Shown piece after piece: positions 9,053 to 19,100 of a DNA stretch of 64,000 bases (the first letter of the stretch is position 1; each line of letters begins with the position of its first letter). A program made the translations under genes and the position numbers. The DNA is from Pseudomonas poae (lineage in GTDB: Bacteria; Pseudomonadota; Gammaproteobacteria; Pseudomonadales; Pseudomonadaceae): contig CP110972.1 of the NCBI GenBank assembly GCA_028869255.1, positions 3,849,001 through 3,913,000 of the forward strand. The letters run 5' to 3'. The notes under the pieces were generated by a model, which did no database searches, was not told the DNA's origin, and was given only the letters and a program-made list of their open reading frames with translations.

Positions 9053-10795
9053 ATGCGATCCGCTCTGCGTACAGGTATGACACTTACCGTCATACTGTTA
9101 CTTCTTCTGGCGTTCAACCTGGTTTGGATAAGCAAGCTTCCCGATATCCGGTGGGACTTTTCACAACAACAAACTCACACATTATCGCCCCCTGTCCGGC
9201 AGTTGCTCGCCTCACTGGATGACCCACTGGACTTGTACTATTTCAACGCAAACAGCGACCCGAGAAGAAGCTACGCCATAAACCGCTATGGCAAGCGCAT
9301 TGAGGATTTGCTCAAGGAGTATGAAAAAGCAGCCAAGGGCATGATCAACCTGCACCTTATCGAGCCAGCGCCTTTTTCAGAAGATGCTTACAAGGCCGGG
9401 GTATTTGGCCTCGACAACAAGGTTGGGTTTATTGGCCTTATCGGCACACGTGCCGGTCACGGTGCGCAACGCATCGAATCGTTCAGCCCCGAGCGAGAGC
9501 CCTTGCTCGAGTACGAAATCAGCCACCTGATCTATAAATTGCAGCACCCGGAACGCCCTCTTATCGGGCTGCTGTCAGGGGTGGCGATGGCTGAGTCCGG
9601 GGGGCGATTGCTGACGGAGCTGCAACAGCACTTCAACCTGGTCAACCTGGAATCGACCACCGAGCGCATACCGGAACACGTTCAGACGCTGATGGTCGTG
9701 CACCCCCGAGCACTGCCCGAGCGTACCCTGTATGGGATTGAACAGTTTGTACTGAGGGGCGGTAAGTTGATGATTTTTATCGACCCGCTCAGCGAACAAA
9801 GCCCAAATGCCACGCCTGCCAATACGCGATTGGACGGGCTGCTTGCCGCATGGGGTGTGCAGATGCCCGCAGACAAATTTCTGGTCGACAACTATGCGTT
9901 GTGGGACACGCCAGGTCCCGAAAACCAATCCGCGCAGCCGCCGGCCCGATTGAATCTGCCCCGTCCGGCGATGAATACCCAAGATATCAGCACATGGAGA
10001 TTGAACAGGGTCACGGTATCGACCAGCGGCGCCCTCTCACGGCTCAGTAAAAGCCGCACCACCGTGATCCCACTCCTGCAGAGCTCCGAGCAATCCGAAT
10101 TGCTGGGCACCGAGCGTTTTTCGGCCTTGACCGCCTTCGATTTGCTGGATGAAAAAACGCCGCCCCAAGGAAAACGCCATGTGATTGCTGCCCGTATCGA
10201 AGGGCCGGGGTATTCGGCATTTCCTGACGGCATCAAGGGGCAACCACCGGGTTTGCAAAAAGCGGCGCAGATCCATGTCGTGGTGGTCGCCGACACAGAC
10301 GTGCTCTCTGACACAGTCAGCGGCTCGGCGCCTGACGGCAACTCACTGTTTGTCTTGAACACATTGGATAACCTGGCGGTGCCGGATGCACTGGCCAATG
10401 TTCGCCCCCGTATGACGCTGGAAAAGTCGCCAACGGTGCTGGAGACCCTGCGCAACAGCGCGGAGCAGGACTACCGCGTGAAGGCCGGCGAACTGGAACG
10501 GCGCCTGCGGCGAACGGAACAGGAGTGGCAACAAACTAACCCGCAGACAACCCCTCTCGGCACCCAGACCGTGAACCCCACGACCCAACTGCAAGCACTC
10601 AACAAAGAGCGCCTGCGCTTGCCCATCGAGTTAAATGCGTTGCGGGTCGAAGCTTACGCGAAGGTGAATCGCCTGGAGCTGGCTATAAAGCTGGTCGCAA
10701 CCTTTGCGATACCGCTCACGTTATGCCTAATGGCCGGGGTGATTTTTGTAGGCCACCGCCGGCGTCGGATGCAAACCGGCAGCCTGGTTCGCTAA
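9053..10795 (+). CDS. GldG-like auxiliary protein of ABC system
   Basis: A 580-residue protein of the GldG family (ABC-type uncharacterised transport auxiliary component). It has an N-terminal membrane anchor (about 8-28) and a large periplasmic part. That part opens with the family-typical WDFSQQQTHTLSPPVRQLLASL, then VFGLDNKVGFIGLIG and the GATase-like region GLLSGVAMAESGGRLL...FVLRGGKLMIFIDPL. A coiled-coil segment (about 465-520) precedes a C-terminal helix (about 543-565) and a basic tail HRRRR, which faces the cytoplasm. AAGGGA lies about ten bases upstream of the ATG. It pairs with the fused ATPase-permease; the process served is unknown in pseudomonads. Confidence 0.85.
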   Translation: MRSALRTGMTLTVILLLLLAFNLVWISKLPDIRWDFSQQQTHTLSPPVRQLLASLDDPLDLYYFNANSDPRRSYAINRYGKRIEDLLKEYEKAAKGMINLHLIEPAPFSEDAYKAGVFGLDNKVGFIGLIGTRAGHGAQRIESFSPEREPLLEYEISHLIYKLQHPERPLIGLLSGVAMAESGGRLLTELQQHFNLVNLESTTERIPEHVQTLMVVHPRALPERTLYGIEQFVLRGGKLMIFIDPLSEQSPNATPANTRLDGLLAAWGVQMPADKFLVDNYALWDTPGPENQSAQPPARLNLPRPAMNTQDISTWRLNRVTVSTSGALSRLSKSRTTVIPLLQSSEQSELLGTERFSALTAFDLLDEKTPPQGKRHVIAARIEGPGYSAFPDGIKGQPPGLQKAAQIHVVVVADTDVLSDTVSGSAPDGNSLFVLNTLDNLAVPDALANVRPRMTLEKSPTVLETLRNSAEQDYRVKAGELERRLRRTEQEWQQTNPQTTPLGTQTVNPTTQLQALNKERLRLPIELNALRVEAYAKVNRLELAIKLVATFAIPLTLCLMAGVIFVGHRRRRMQTGSLVR

Positions 10796-10799
10796 GCGC

Positions 10800-11108
10800 T
10801 CAACGCCTGGCAATCAGCCCCTGCCGGGCAATGCGGGTCAGTTGGCGGATCACGTCAGCCGCGTTGTCAGCGCTCGGAGCCTGGATCACCGCCAAGTCAA
10901 AGCTGTTGCTGGCAAACCGGGCAAGGGAATCGCCGTCTTCGACAAACTGGATCAGAAACGCCGAAGGCCGTCCGGTACGCCGTGGCCAGCCATCCAGATA
11001 ACGCAGGAGCGTCGGCTGGTGCTTGCCGCCCAGGAGAATTTTCGGATTGCGCTGAGTGAGGTCCGCAGTGATCGGGGCCAGGCGTATCAGGGGGCGTAGT
11101 GCATTCAT
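10800..11108 (-). CDS. Small conserved hypothetical protein
   Basis: A 102-residue soluble protein starting at 11108 (MNALRPLIRLAPI). The pattern FVEDGDSLARFASNSFDLAVIQAPSADNA followed by a helix and RIARQGLIARR resembles the motif IV-V part of class I methyltransferases (F-D-L/V... then a loop and helix). The SAM-binding glycine loop is absent, so it may be a degenerate or partial relative. No convincing Shine-Dalgarno is seen, and the frame continues upstream to 11225 without a better start. It is convergent with the GldG-like gene, with four bases between the stops. Confidence 0.6.
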   Translation of the reverse strand: MNALRPLIRLAPITADLTQRNPKILLGGKHQPTLLRYLDGWPRRTGRPSAFLIQFVEDGDSLARFASNSFDLAVIQAPSADNAADVIRQLTRIARQGLIARR

Positions 11109-11319
11109 CGTGTCGTGTCTCTGCCTCAAAAGTCTGCGGGCAGGTGAGAGGCAACACCGAACCAGCGCTTTAGCGGTATTTCGAAGCCCGACTCTCGATG
11201 AGTACACGCTTCTGTCGGGCTGCATTGAGCCCGGTGGCGCCCCGCAATTAGCTGTTTAAATCGGCGCTGAGCAGCATCCTAGAGAAGCCGGTGGTGCAGT
11301 GTCAAGAATCCCGAGCAAC

Positions 11320-11347
11320 GAAAAGGCCCGCACATGGCGGGCCTTTT
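11320..11347 (-). terminator. Rho-independent terminator of doxX
   Basis: On the minus strand the arms GGCCCGC and GCGGGCC are flanked by AAAA before and TTTTC after, 19 bases past the doxX stop. The flanking A and T runs make it usable in both directions. Confidence 0.85.
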
Positions 11348-11365
11348 CAGGGTCTTGATCGAGGA

Positions 11366-11800
11366 TCAGTTGGCGATCGCGCGGTCTGCAGACAGTTTGC
11401 CGGCGCCTTCCAGCAGCACCGCCAACGAGCCGGCCAGCAGGGCCAGTGCAAACTCATAACCATTGTTGGCCATGAACAGACCGTTATGGATATGCACCGA
11501 GAAGATCGCCACCAGCGACAAGATGGCCAGGCCGAGTGCCGCAGGGCGTGCCAGCAAGCCAATGATCAAGGCCAGGCCGGCGAAGAACTCGGTACCGCCC
11601 GACAGCAATGCCATCAGGGTACCCGGCGCCAGGCCGATGCTTTCCATCCACTGCGCGGTGCCCGCCAGGCCGTAGCCACCGAACCAGCCAAACAGTTTTT
11701 GCGAACCGTGGGCGGCGAAGATGATGCCGACAACAATGCGCAAAATGGTCAGGCCGTAACCGGCGCGGGTGGACAGGATGCGATTGATCAGTGGGCTCAT
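11366..11800 (-). CDS. DoxX family inner-membrane protein
   Basis: A 144-residue membrane protein of the DoxX/YqjF-like family with four predicted helices (about 15-35, 50-70, 72-95, 105-130) and the conserved first-helix pattern LRIVVGIIFAAHGSQKLFGWFGG. The ATG at 11800 has AAGGA nine bases upstream. Family members act in redox or thiol stress membrane complexes in some bacteria, but a specific partner is not visible here. It is transcribed as a single gene with its own terminator. Confidence 0.9.
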   Translation of the reverse strand: MSPLINRILSTRAGYGLTILRIVVGIIFAAHGSQKLFGWFGGYGLAGTAQWMESIGLAPGTLMALLSGGTEFFAGLALIIGLLARPAALGLAILSLVAIFSVHIHNGLFMANNGYEFALALLAGSLAVLLEGAGKLSADRAIAN

Positions 11801-11903
11801 GGGGATAATCCTTTTCAAAGTAGGGGTTGGTTGGCCGCTATATTAATCGGATTAAACAATGATAAAAGCCGAAAAAATGCTTAATACATATCTATAAATC
11901 CGA

Positions 11904-13325
11904 TCATTTGCGTGAGGCAACTTTCGGCGCCGACGGCTCCAGGGACTCTCGCTCCCGATCAAACGCCAAGAAATACTTGTTCACGCTATTAACATAGCTG
12001 ACGCCGCCCATCCCCACCTGCTCCATGGCAATGCGTTCAACCTGAAAGAACCATTGATTGGGGTTGAGCCCGCGGCGTTTGGCTTCGGTGCGCATGCCCT
12101 GCACGCGCTCCGGCCCCATGTTGTAAGCCGCCAGCACAAAAGCCATGCGCTCGCGCTCGTTTAGTTTGGGGCTGGAGAAAAACTTGCGGCGAATCATCGA
12201 TAGATAACGCGCACCCGCCTGCACATTGCTGTCGAGGTTCTCGATATTATTGACCCCCACCCGCTGCGCCGCCGACGGTGTGATCTGCATCAGACCCGTG
12301 GGCCCACCACTGTTGCGTGCACCGGGGTCAAGCGCCGACTCCTTGAAGGCCAGCGCAGCGAGGTTCAGCCAGTCCAAACCCTGCTCGCGGGCATGCTTTT
12401 GCAGGACCGGGCGCAGTTTCTCCAGGCGCTGGCGGTCGGCCCGTGCCAGCGGGTTGCGCACCTGATAGAGGCGGCGATAAATACGTTGGAACGCTACATC
12501 CTGATCGGAGGGGGTTCGATAGGTCTTGAGAAATCGATCAATGCTGGCCCGCAGCATCGAGGCATCCTGGCGCACAAACCAATACTCGTCGCCCGGTTCG
12601 CTGATGGCCACCTGCTTATCGAAGCGCAATTTCGGCAGGATCTTCGACCAGCGTTCGGCAATCGGCTTTTCAACAATGGTCAGGTGAAATATGCCGGCCT
12701 GCACCATCTCCAGCACATCCTCCACGGCCAGGGTCGGATCGACCCACTCCACTTTGATCGGCGGCTGTTTATGCAGGGCCAGCTTCTGGTTGACCTGACT
12801 GATGGCATCCGCCGCGGCGCTGCCGGTGGTCAGCGCCAGGGTGCGCCCCGACAATTGCTCCAGCTTGGTAAACCGTCGCTCGCCCTTCACCCCCACCAGC
12901 CACAACGGCACATCGCTGGCGATCGGGTCACTGGTGGTGATCTTGTGCGCGGCGTTCACATCGAGCAGTTCACCGGGGGCAACCAGGTCACCTTCACCGC
13001 GGGCCAGCGCGCCGAGCAGTTGGTCCTTGGCCTTGGGGATGATCTTGAGATTGATTTCCTGGCCATCGCGGGCATGGCCATTGAGGTATTGCTCAAAGGC
13101 GCGCAGGCGATGGTATTCCACTCCAATGGCCTGGCCCTGCACCTCACCGGAACTGTTGCGGCTCTGGTTGACCAGCACACGCAGGGTTCGACTGGCGCGA
13201 ATCTCCGCCAGGTCGCGGACCTTGCTTGGCTTGGTCACTTCCAGCGGCCCGTCCAAACGTGCGACCGCCGCCATGGGCAGCAGTAACGTCAGGCACAACA
13301 TAAGCAACGCCGAGGGTCGGATCAT
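11904..13325 (-). CDS. mltF: MltF-type membrane-bound lytic transglycosylase
   Basis: Cleaves the glycan chain of peptidoglycan with formation of 1,6-anhydro-MurNAc. The 473-residue product has a signal peptide (1-22), a periplasmic solute-binding-like domain of the SBP_bac_3 type (about 45-270) and a C-terminal SLT domain (about 310-455). The catalytic Glu is in AFKESALDP, and the other SLT signatures are GPTGLMQITPSAA and AAYNMGPERV. This two-domain build defines MltF. GGAG lies six bases upstream of the ATG. It is divergent from tatD over 236 bases. Pseudomonads often have several MltF-like paralogues and this may not be the canonical one. Confidence 0.88.
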   Translation of the reverse strand: MIRPSALLMLCLTLLLPMAAVARLDGPLEVTKPSKVRDLAEIRASRTLRVLVNQSRNSSGEVQGQAIGVEYHRLRAFEQYLNGHARDGQEINLKIIPKAKDQLLGALARGEGDLVAPGELLDVNAAHKITTSDPIASDVPLWLVGVKGERRFTKLEQLSGRTLALTTGSAAADAISQVNQKLALHKQPPIKVEWVDPTLAVEDVLEMVQAGIFHLTIVEKPIAERWSKILPKLRFDKQVAISEPGDEYWFVRQDASMLRASIDRFLKTYRTPSDQDVAFQRIYRRLYQVRNPLARADRQRLEKLRPVLQKHAREQGLDWLNLAALAFKESALDPGARNSGGPTGLMQITPSAAQRVGVNNIENLDSNVQAGARYLSMIRRKFFSSPKLNERERMAFVLAAYNMGPERVQGMRTEAKRRGLNPNQWFFQVERIAMEQVGMGGVSYVNSVNKYFLAFDRERESLEPSAPKVASRK

Positions 13326-13561
13326 CCGCTCTCCGGAAAGAATACTGGCCAGCTACCTCGCGAAAAACGCGGCGCTGGGGGTCAGAAACAGAGCGCTTTA
13401 TGCGCAGGCTTCGCGCGCAACGGTGGCACAGGGTAAGGTGTTCGACCAACCACAATGTCACTTGCGACGTTCAAAGACAGCTATAACCCGTTGTAGTTCT
13501 TCGATTTTCTTATAAATCTACAGCTCTGATATGCTTTCCGGCCGCAGGCGGAGATAGCACC

Positions 13562-14368
13562 ATGCAACTCATTGATATCGGCGTCAACCTGACCAACCCC
13601 AGTTTCGACGAGAAGCACCAGGCTGTTCTCGATCGCGCCTATGCCGCTGGCGTGCAGCAATTGGTACTCACCGGCACCAGCATCGACGGCAGCGAACAGG
13701 CCCTGGAACTCTGTGTAAAACTCGATGAAAGCGGCCAGCGCCTGTTCAGCACCGCCGGCATTCACCCCCACTCTGCCAGCGATTGGAACGGCAACAGCGC
13801 CCAACGCTTGCGCAGCTTGCTCGGTGAAACCCGGGTGCGCGCCGTGGGCGAATGCGGGCTGGATTTCAATCGGGACTTTTCCCCGCGACCTTCGCAGGAA
13901 AAAGTCCTGGAAGAGCATCTGGCCTTGGCCGTCGAATTGAAACTGCCGGTGTTCCTGCATGAGCGCGACGCCAACCAGCGGCTGCTGGACATCCTCAGGG
14001 ACTACCGCGACCACCTGACCGCCGCCGTGGTGCATTGCTTTACCGGCGAACAACAGGCGCTGTTCAGCTACCTGGACCTGGACCTGCACATTGGCATCAC
14101 CGGCTGGATCTGCGATGAGCGCCGTGGGACACACTTGCACCCGCTGGTCAGGGAAATTCCCCGTGGCCGTCTGATGTTGGAGAGCGATGCGCCCTACCTG
14201 CTGCCGCGTACCTTGCGACCCAAGCCGAAAAATGGCCGTAATGAACCCGCGTATTTGCCGGAGGTGCTGCGCGAAGTCGCCCTGCATCGCAACGAGACCG
14301 TGGACGACCTGGCTCAGCACAGCAGCGCCTGTGCACGCGCGTTTTTTGGGTTGCCGGCCGTGGATTGA
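13562..14368 (+). CDS. tatD: TatD family 3'-5' deoxyribonuclease
   Basis: Metal-dependent DNase of the TIM-barrel TatD family, 268 residues. The N terminus [15 protein letters not shown] matches true TatD rather than YcfH/YjjV, which begin with an HxH motif. Metal ligands are seen in [30 protein letters not shown] and [12 protein letters not shown]. coli TatD digests single-stranded DNA and RNA and helps peroxide-damage repair; despite the name it is not part of Tat transport. GGAG lies about ten bases before the ATG. Confidence 0.93.
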   Translation: MQLIDIGVNLTNPSFDEKHQAVLDRAYAAGVQQLVLTGTSIDGSEQALELCVKLDESGQRLFSTAGIHPHSASDWNGNSAQRLRSLLGETRVRAVGECGLDFNRDFSPRPSQEKVLEEHLALAVELKLPVFLHERDANQRLLDILRDYRDHLTAAVVHCFTGEQQALFSYLDLDLHIGITGWICDERRGTHLHPLVREIPRGRLMLESDAPYLLPRTLRPKPKNGRNEPAYLPEVLREVALHRNETVDDLAQHSSACARAFFGLPAVD

Positions 14369-14464
14369 TGCGGCGCATTGACCCATGTCAAAACCGTTTT
14401 CCTGAGTAGCGGCACAATAATGGCACCTTGCCAATGCTGTTTCCGCTATCAGAGAAAACCTTCC

Positions 14465-15946
14465 ATGGGTGCCTGGCTTAGCAATATCTCGCTGAAATAC
14501 AAATTCTGGGCCGTCAACGCGGTCGCGTTCATCACCACACTGCTGCTGGTGCTGTACGCCGTGCAGCTCGAACAACAAGCGCGCAGTAATGCGTCTATGG
14601 CTTCCGCGCAGGCGCAGGGGCGATTGCTCAGCGCCTGGCCAGCCGACAAAGCCCTACCCCAGAGCGAACATTGGCTGACGTTTGCCCGTGGCCAAGTCCC
14701 ACATCTGGCCGACCTCGACCTGTCAGCACTAAGCCGCTCCACCGGCTGGGTCGAACTCAACCGTATGCCGCTGTTCGGCGAAAACCCGCTGATGGGCGCC
14801 GAAGTGATCGCCCGCCCTGATGGGCAATACATTGCCGTGCTTGCCTATGCCCCCAGCTTGATCCAGGTATTTGGCGAACGCTTTACCCACTATGCAGTGG
14901 CGGTGTTGATCCTGATGCTGGCGATGCTCGGTGCTTCGCAGTTGTTGATCCGCTTCCTGCTCGCCCAGCTCAACACCCTCAAGGACGTGATGCTGCACGT
15001 CGAGAAAACCGGCGACCTCTCGGCCCGCGTGCCCTTGGCCTGCAAGGATGAAGTCGGCCAAATGGCCAGTGCCTTCAATGCCATGCAAGCCGGCTACCAA
15101 CGGGTGGTCAACACTGTGGCGCACACCGCCCGGCAGCTGGACGAGGGCGCTGCGCGCCTGGCCAGCAGCATGAACGAGGTGCAGCACGGCATGCTCGGCC
15201 AGCAAAGCGAGACCGACCAGGCCGCCACCGCCATCAATGAAATGACCGCCACCGTCCACCATATCGCCCAACATGCCGGGGCTACTCGCGACCTCTCGCA
15301 AACCGCCGACGCCCTTGCCGGCAGCGGCCAGGAAGTGGTCAGCCGCGTACAACGCTCGATTGCCGGGCTATCGACCGGCGTGCAACAGACGGCCGAAATG
15401 ATCCAGAAACTCGCCGAAGACAGCCAGAAAATCAACGGCGTGGTCGATGTGATTCACAGCATCGCCGAACAGACCAACCTGCTCGCCCTCAACGCCGCCA
15501 TCGAAGCCGCCCGCGCCGGGGAAATGGGCCGTGGGTTTGCCGTAGTCGCCGACGAAGTGCGCAACCTGGCCAAGCGGGTACAAAGCTCCACCGATGAAAT
15601 CACGCGTATGGTCTCGGCGCTGCAAGCCGGCACCCGCGATGCGGTGGACTTTATGCAGGAGAGCTCGTTCAAGGCCGACGACTGTGTGCAACAGGCCCAG
15701 GAAGCTGGCGCCGCCCTCGCGCAAATCACCGGCGCCGTGGCGCAGATGCGCGAGAGCAACACCCAGATCGCCGTCGCCGCCGAACAACAAAGTCATGTGG
15801 CCGAAGAGATGAACCGCGCCGTGGTCAGTATTCGAGACGTGACCGAAAACACCGTGCAGCAAACCGTGGATTCGGCCACCACCAGCAATGAGTTGGCGAC
15901 GTTGGCCGGGGAGTTGAGCAAGGCGATTGGGCAGTTGAAGCTGTAG
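14465..15946 (+). CDS. Methyl-accepting chemotaxis protein
   Basis: Inner-membrane chemoreceptor, 493 residues from the ATG at 14465. The first helix is about residues 12-32. The periplasmic sensor is short (about 33-140), smaller than a dCache, so the ligand class is unclear. The second helix (about 141-163) leads into HAMP (about 164-217, with [19 protein letters not shown]). The cytoplasmic signalling hairpin carries the invariant tip [19 protein letters not shown] and [15 protein letters not shown]. There is no C-terminal CheR-tethering pentapeptide. A longer in-frame stretch to 14378 has no plausible start. It follows tatD by 96 bases and appears monocistronic. Confidence 0.93.
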   Translation: MGAWLSNISLKYKFWAVNAVAFITTLLLVLYAVQLEQQARSNASMASAQAQGRLLSAWPADKALPQSEHWLTFARGQVPHLADLDLSALSRSTGWVELNRMPLFGENPLMGAEVIARPDGQYIAVLAYAPSLIQVFGERFTHYAVAVLILMLAMLGASQLLIRFLLAQLNTLKDVMLHVEKTGDLSARVPLACKDEVGQMASAFNAMQAGYQRVVNTVAHTARQLDEGAARLASSMNEVQHGMLGQQSETDQAATAINEMTATVHHIAQHAGATRDLSQTADALAGSGQEVVSRVQRSIAGLSTGVQQTAEMIQKLAEDSQKINGVVDVIHSIAEQTNLLALNAAIEAARAGEMGRGFAVVADEVRNLAKRVQSSTDEITRMVSALQAGTRDAVDFMQESSFKADDCVQQAQEAGAALAQITGAVAQMRESNTQIAVAAEQQSHVAEEMNRAVVSIRDVTENTVQQTVDSATTSNELATLAGELSKAIGQLKL

Positions 15947-16180
15947 GCGCTTTCGACCTGTAATCCTCTTCCTACAGTAGCCCCTCGGTTAACCCAAGGT
16001 TTTGGCGAATTTGCCCACCACTAGTAGCGAATAAAGCCGACTTCTTTTCCCTGGCAACCTCTCCAAAGTCTCTCGCCTGACCAACCAGTGCGAGGGACCG
16101 CCAATGTGCTTGTCTTTTAACCGCCCGCTGAATGGGGCTGCCTCTTGATTCCGGTCATAGGCAAGTTTGTCCTGTCCCCG

Positions 16181-19100
16181 ATGACCGCTCAAACGCCGGA
16201 CGCTGAAGACATTCTTCGTGACTTCCGCGGTTGCCTGAACACCTTTGATGAATGGGCCGAAAGCTTCTGGAGTGGTTCGACGCTGCAAGTCGAGCAAGTG
16301 TTTAAAGTGGGGAATGAGGTGGCGCTGGTCGCGCCTGTTTCCTCCAAAACTCCAAGCCGTACGGTAGCCGTGTGCAAAGCCCAAGGTTCGATGACCTTGG
16401 CGCATATGTTTGAAAGCACGCAGTACGTGCCGATCGGCAACACACCGGTGACGCTGCAAGCCCTTGCAGCGGATGGCAGCCCGCTGGGTGCCCCAATTCA
16501 TAAAACCATCGGTGCCAGCGGCATTCTTGAAGTCAAGGAGTGCACCCGCGACCAGAAGTACCAAATCACCTTCTACCCCGACCTCTCCAAGGATCACGTC
16601 AAGGCACTGTATGCGTCTTATCAGTCGGTAATTGCCGGGCTGGAAGCTCATTTGCTTGATGAATGGAAGAACACCTTCAAGCTGCAGTGGAGCGACTTTG
16701 CAAACGCCACGCCTTTGGAGCGCAGCGCACTGCAAGGGGTTGCGTTTGCAAGCGGCATAGCCAAAGCCCTCTACAACCTTTGGGACAACCTAACGCAGCT
16801 GTATGACCTGCTGGCGGACATCAAGCCCAACAGCGAAAAGCTACTGCAGTACATCTCTCAGGCAGAGCTCGATGAACTGTTGAAACTTGGCAAAGACGCC
16901 ATCGCTAAAGGTTTGCTTGTGCTCAGCGATGAGCCGCTGCTGTTTATTTACCTGTCAGCGATGCTCGCCTGGATACGGATGCTGCCGCCGCCGGACATGT
17001 ATGAATTGCTGGGTGAGATTACCGGCGAAGTATTGATCAATCTGTTTCTGATCTGGGCGACACGGGGCATGGGTGTGCAGCTCCGGTTGGGTGCTCAGGT
17101 GATGAGTCATGTCAAGTCAGGGCGGGTGCGTAACTGGCTGGAAACACTGGCGAATCGGCGGGTGGGCCCCAAGCTGGACTCGCATGTCGAGGCGGTTAAG
17201 CCGCTCTTGCTGAGCAGCCCGGCGGCGGAGATCAAGACGGTGCCGGCTGCGCAGTTGAAGGCTGGGGAGCAGTTGGCTTCCAACCCGGTGCTGGCGGTGC
17301 GCAGCAAGACGCAGCAGACGGTGTTGGTTCGCCAGGAGCTTGTCGACGATGCGCCGGCTTCGGGTAAAAACCTCAACGGGGATGCGGCGGCGGCGGCGGA
17401 TAAGACGGCCACCAACGGCTGCCCGGTGTCGATGGTCACCGGCGAAGAATTGCTGACCCTGACCGATGGGACGCTGGACGGGATTTTTCCGTTTGAGTGG
17501 ACACGGTTGTATCGCACCAGTGCGGTGGACGTGGATTGTGGGTTGGGGTTTGGGTGGAGTCATTCGCTGGCGCAGCGGCTTTCTGTCGTGGGCGATTCGG
17601 TGGTGTGGGTCGACCACGAAAACCGTAGTACTCAGTTTCCTCTACCAACTGCCTCCCGACCGGCGATCACCAATAGCTTGGCTGAAGCCGCGATTTACCT
17701 GGGCTCGTTGCCAGATGAGCTGGTGCTGGCCCAGGCATCACGTTTCTATCATTTTCGCGATGGCGTGCTGGTCTCCATCAGCGATGCGTATGACAACCGG
17801 TTGCGAATTTCCCGAGACTTTTTGGGGCGAATTGAACGCCTGGATAACGGCGTGGGCCGCTCGCTGTTCCTGCGTTATGAGTCTGGCCGCATCGTGGCGG
17901 TGGACTACCAGATCCAGCGCGCCAAGGGCCGCGAACCCTTCGAATGGATGACCGAGTTTTGCATTGTTTCCTACGCCTATGACGATGCTGGCCGACTGGT
18001 CTCGGCGACCAATGCCGTCGGCGAAAGCGAGGTTTACCGGTACGACGAACAGCACGTCATTTTGGAACGTGGGCTGGCCGGTGGTGCGAGTTTCTTCTGG
18101 GAGTGGAAACGCTCTGGCAAAGCGGCGCGCTGCATCCGACACTGGGCCAGCTTTTCGCAGATGGACACGCGGTATGCCTGGAACGACAAAGGCCGCGTCA
18201 CGGTTTTTAACGCCGATGGCAGCCAGGAAGTGTATGTCCACGATGATCGGGCGCGGCTGGTGCAGCGCATCGATCCGGATGGCGCCGAACACTTCAAATC
18301 CTACGACGATAAAGGCCGGCTGACGGTCGAGCAGGACCCTCTGGGGGCGGTGACGGCGTATCAGTACGACGACGCCGGACGCTTGGTGGCGTTGTTTCCG
18401 GGGGATGACGAGCCGACTTCCTACGAGCATGACAATGGTTTCGTACGGGTGGTGCGGCGCGGTGAGGCGGTTTGGAAGTATGAGCGGAACGACCAAGGCG
18501 ACGTCATCCGCAAGACCGATCCTGAAGGCCACGTCACCGATTACAGCTACGACAAATATGGGCAACTGATTGGGGTTTGGTACCCGGATCACAGCTGTCT
18601 GCGGCTAGTGTGGAATGAGCGGGGGCAACTGCTTGAGGAACACTTGCCGAACGGCGGGATCAAGCGTTATCGCTATGACGATCTTGGGCGGCAGATAGCG
18701 CGTGAGGAGGCGCATGGGGCGCTGACCGAGTATCAGTGGGACGGCGTGGGACGGTTGACTCGCGTGGTGCTACCCGGTGGGGCAACGCGAGAATACAGCT
18801 ACAACCCCTACGGAAAAATCACCGCCGAACGTGACGAGCTGGGGCAGACCACTCGCTACGAATATGCCGACGGGCTGCACCTGATCAGCCGTCGCATCAA
18901 TGCCGACGGCACCCAGGTCCAATACCGTTACGACAATGTGCGGTTATTGCTCACCGACATCGAAAACGAAGTCGGCGAAACCTACGGCTTGCAATACCAC
19001 CCCAATGGCCTGATCCAGCAGGAGACCGGGTTTGACGGCCAGCGTACGGCGTATGCCTACGACCTCAACGGCAACCTGCTGGAGAAAACCGAACACGGCG

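Noticed and set aside
11846..11904. An 8-base inverted repeat (ATCGGATT / AATCCGAT) between doxX and mltF
   Set aside because: The arms are 43 bases apart and one overlaps the mltF stop codon; it can arise by chance in this AT-rich gap.
14380..14420. A possible FliA (sigma-28) promoter before the chemoreceptor
   Set aside because: TCAA and GCGGCACAA are present, but the spacing is 17 rather than 15 and both elements have mismatches.
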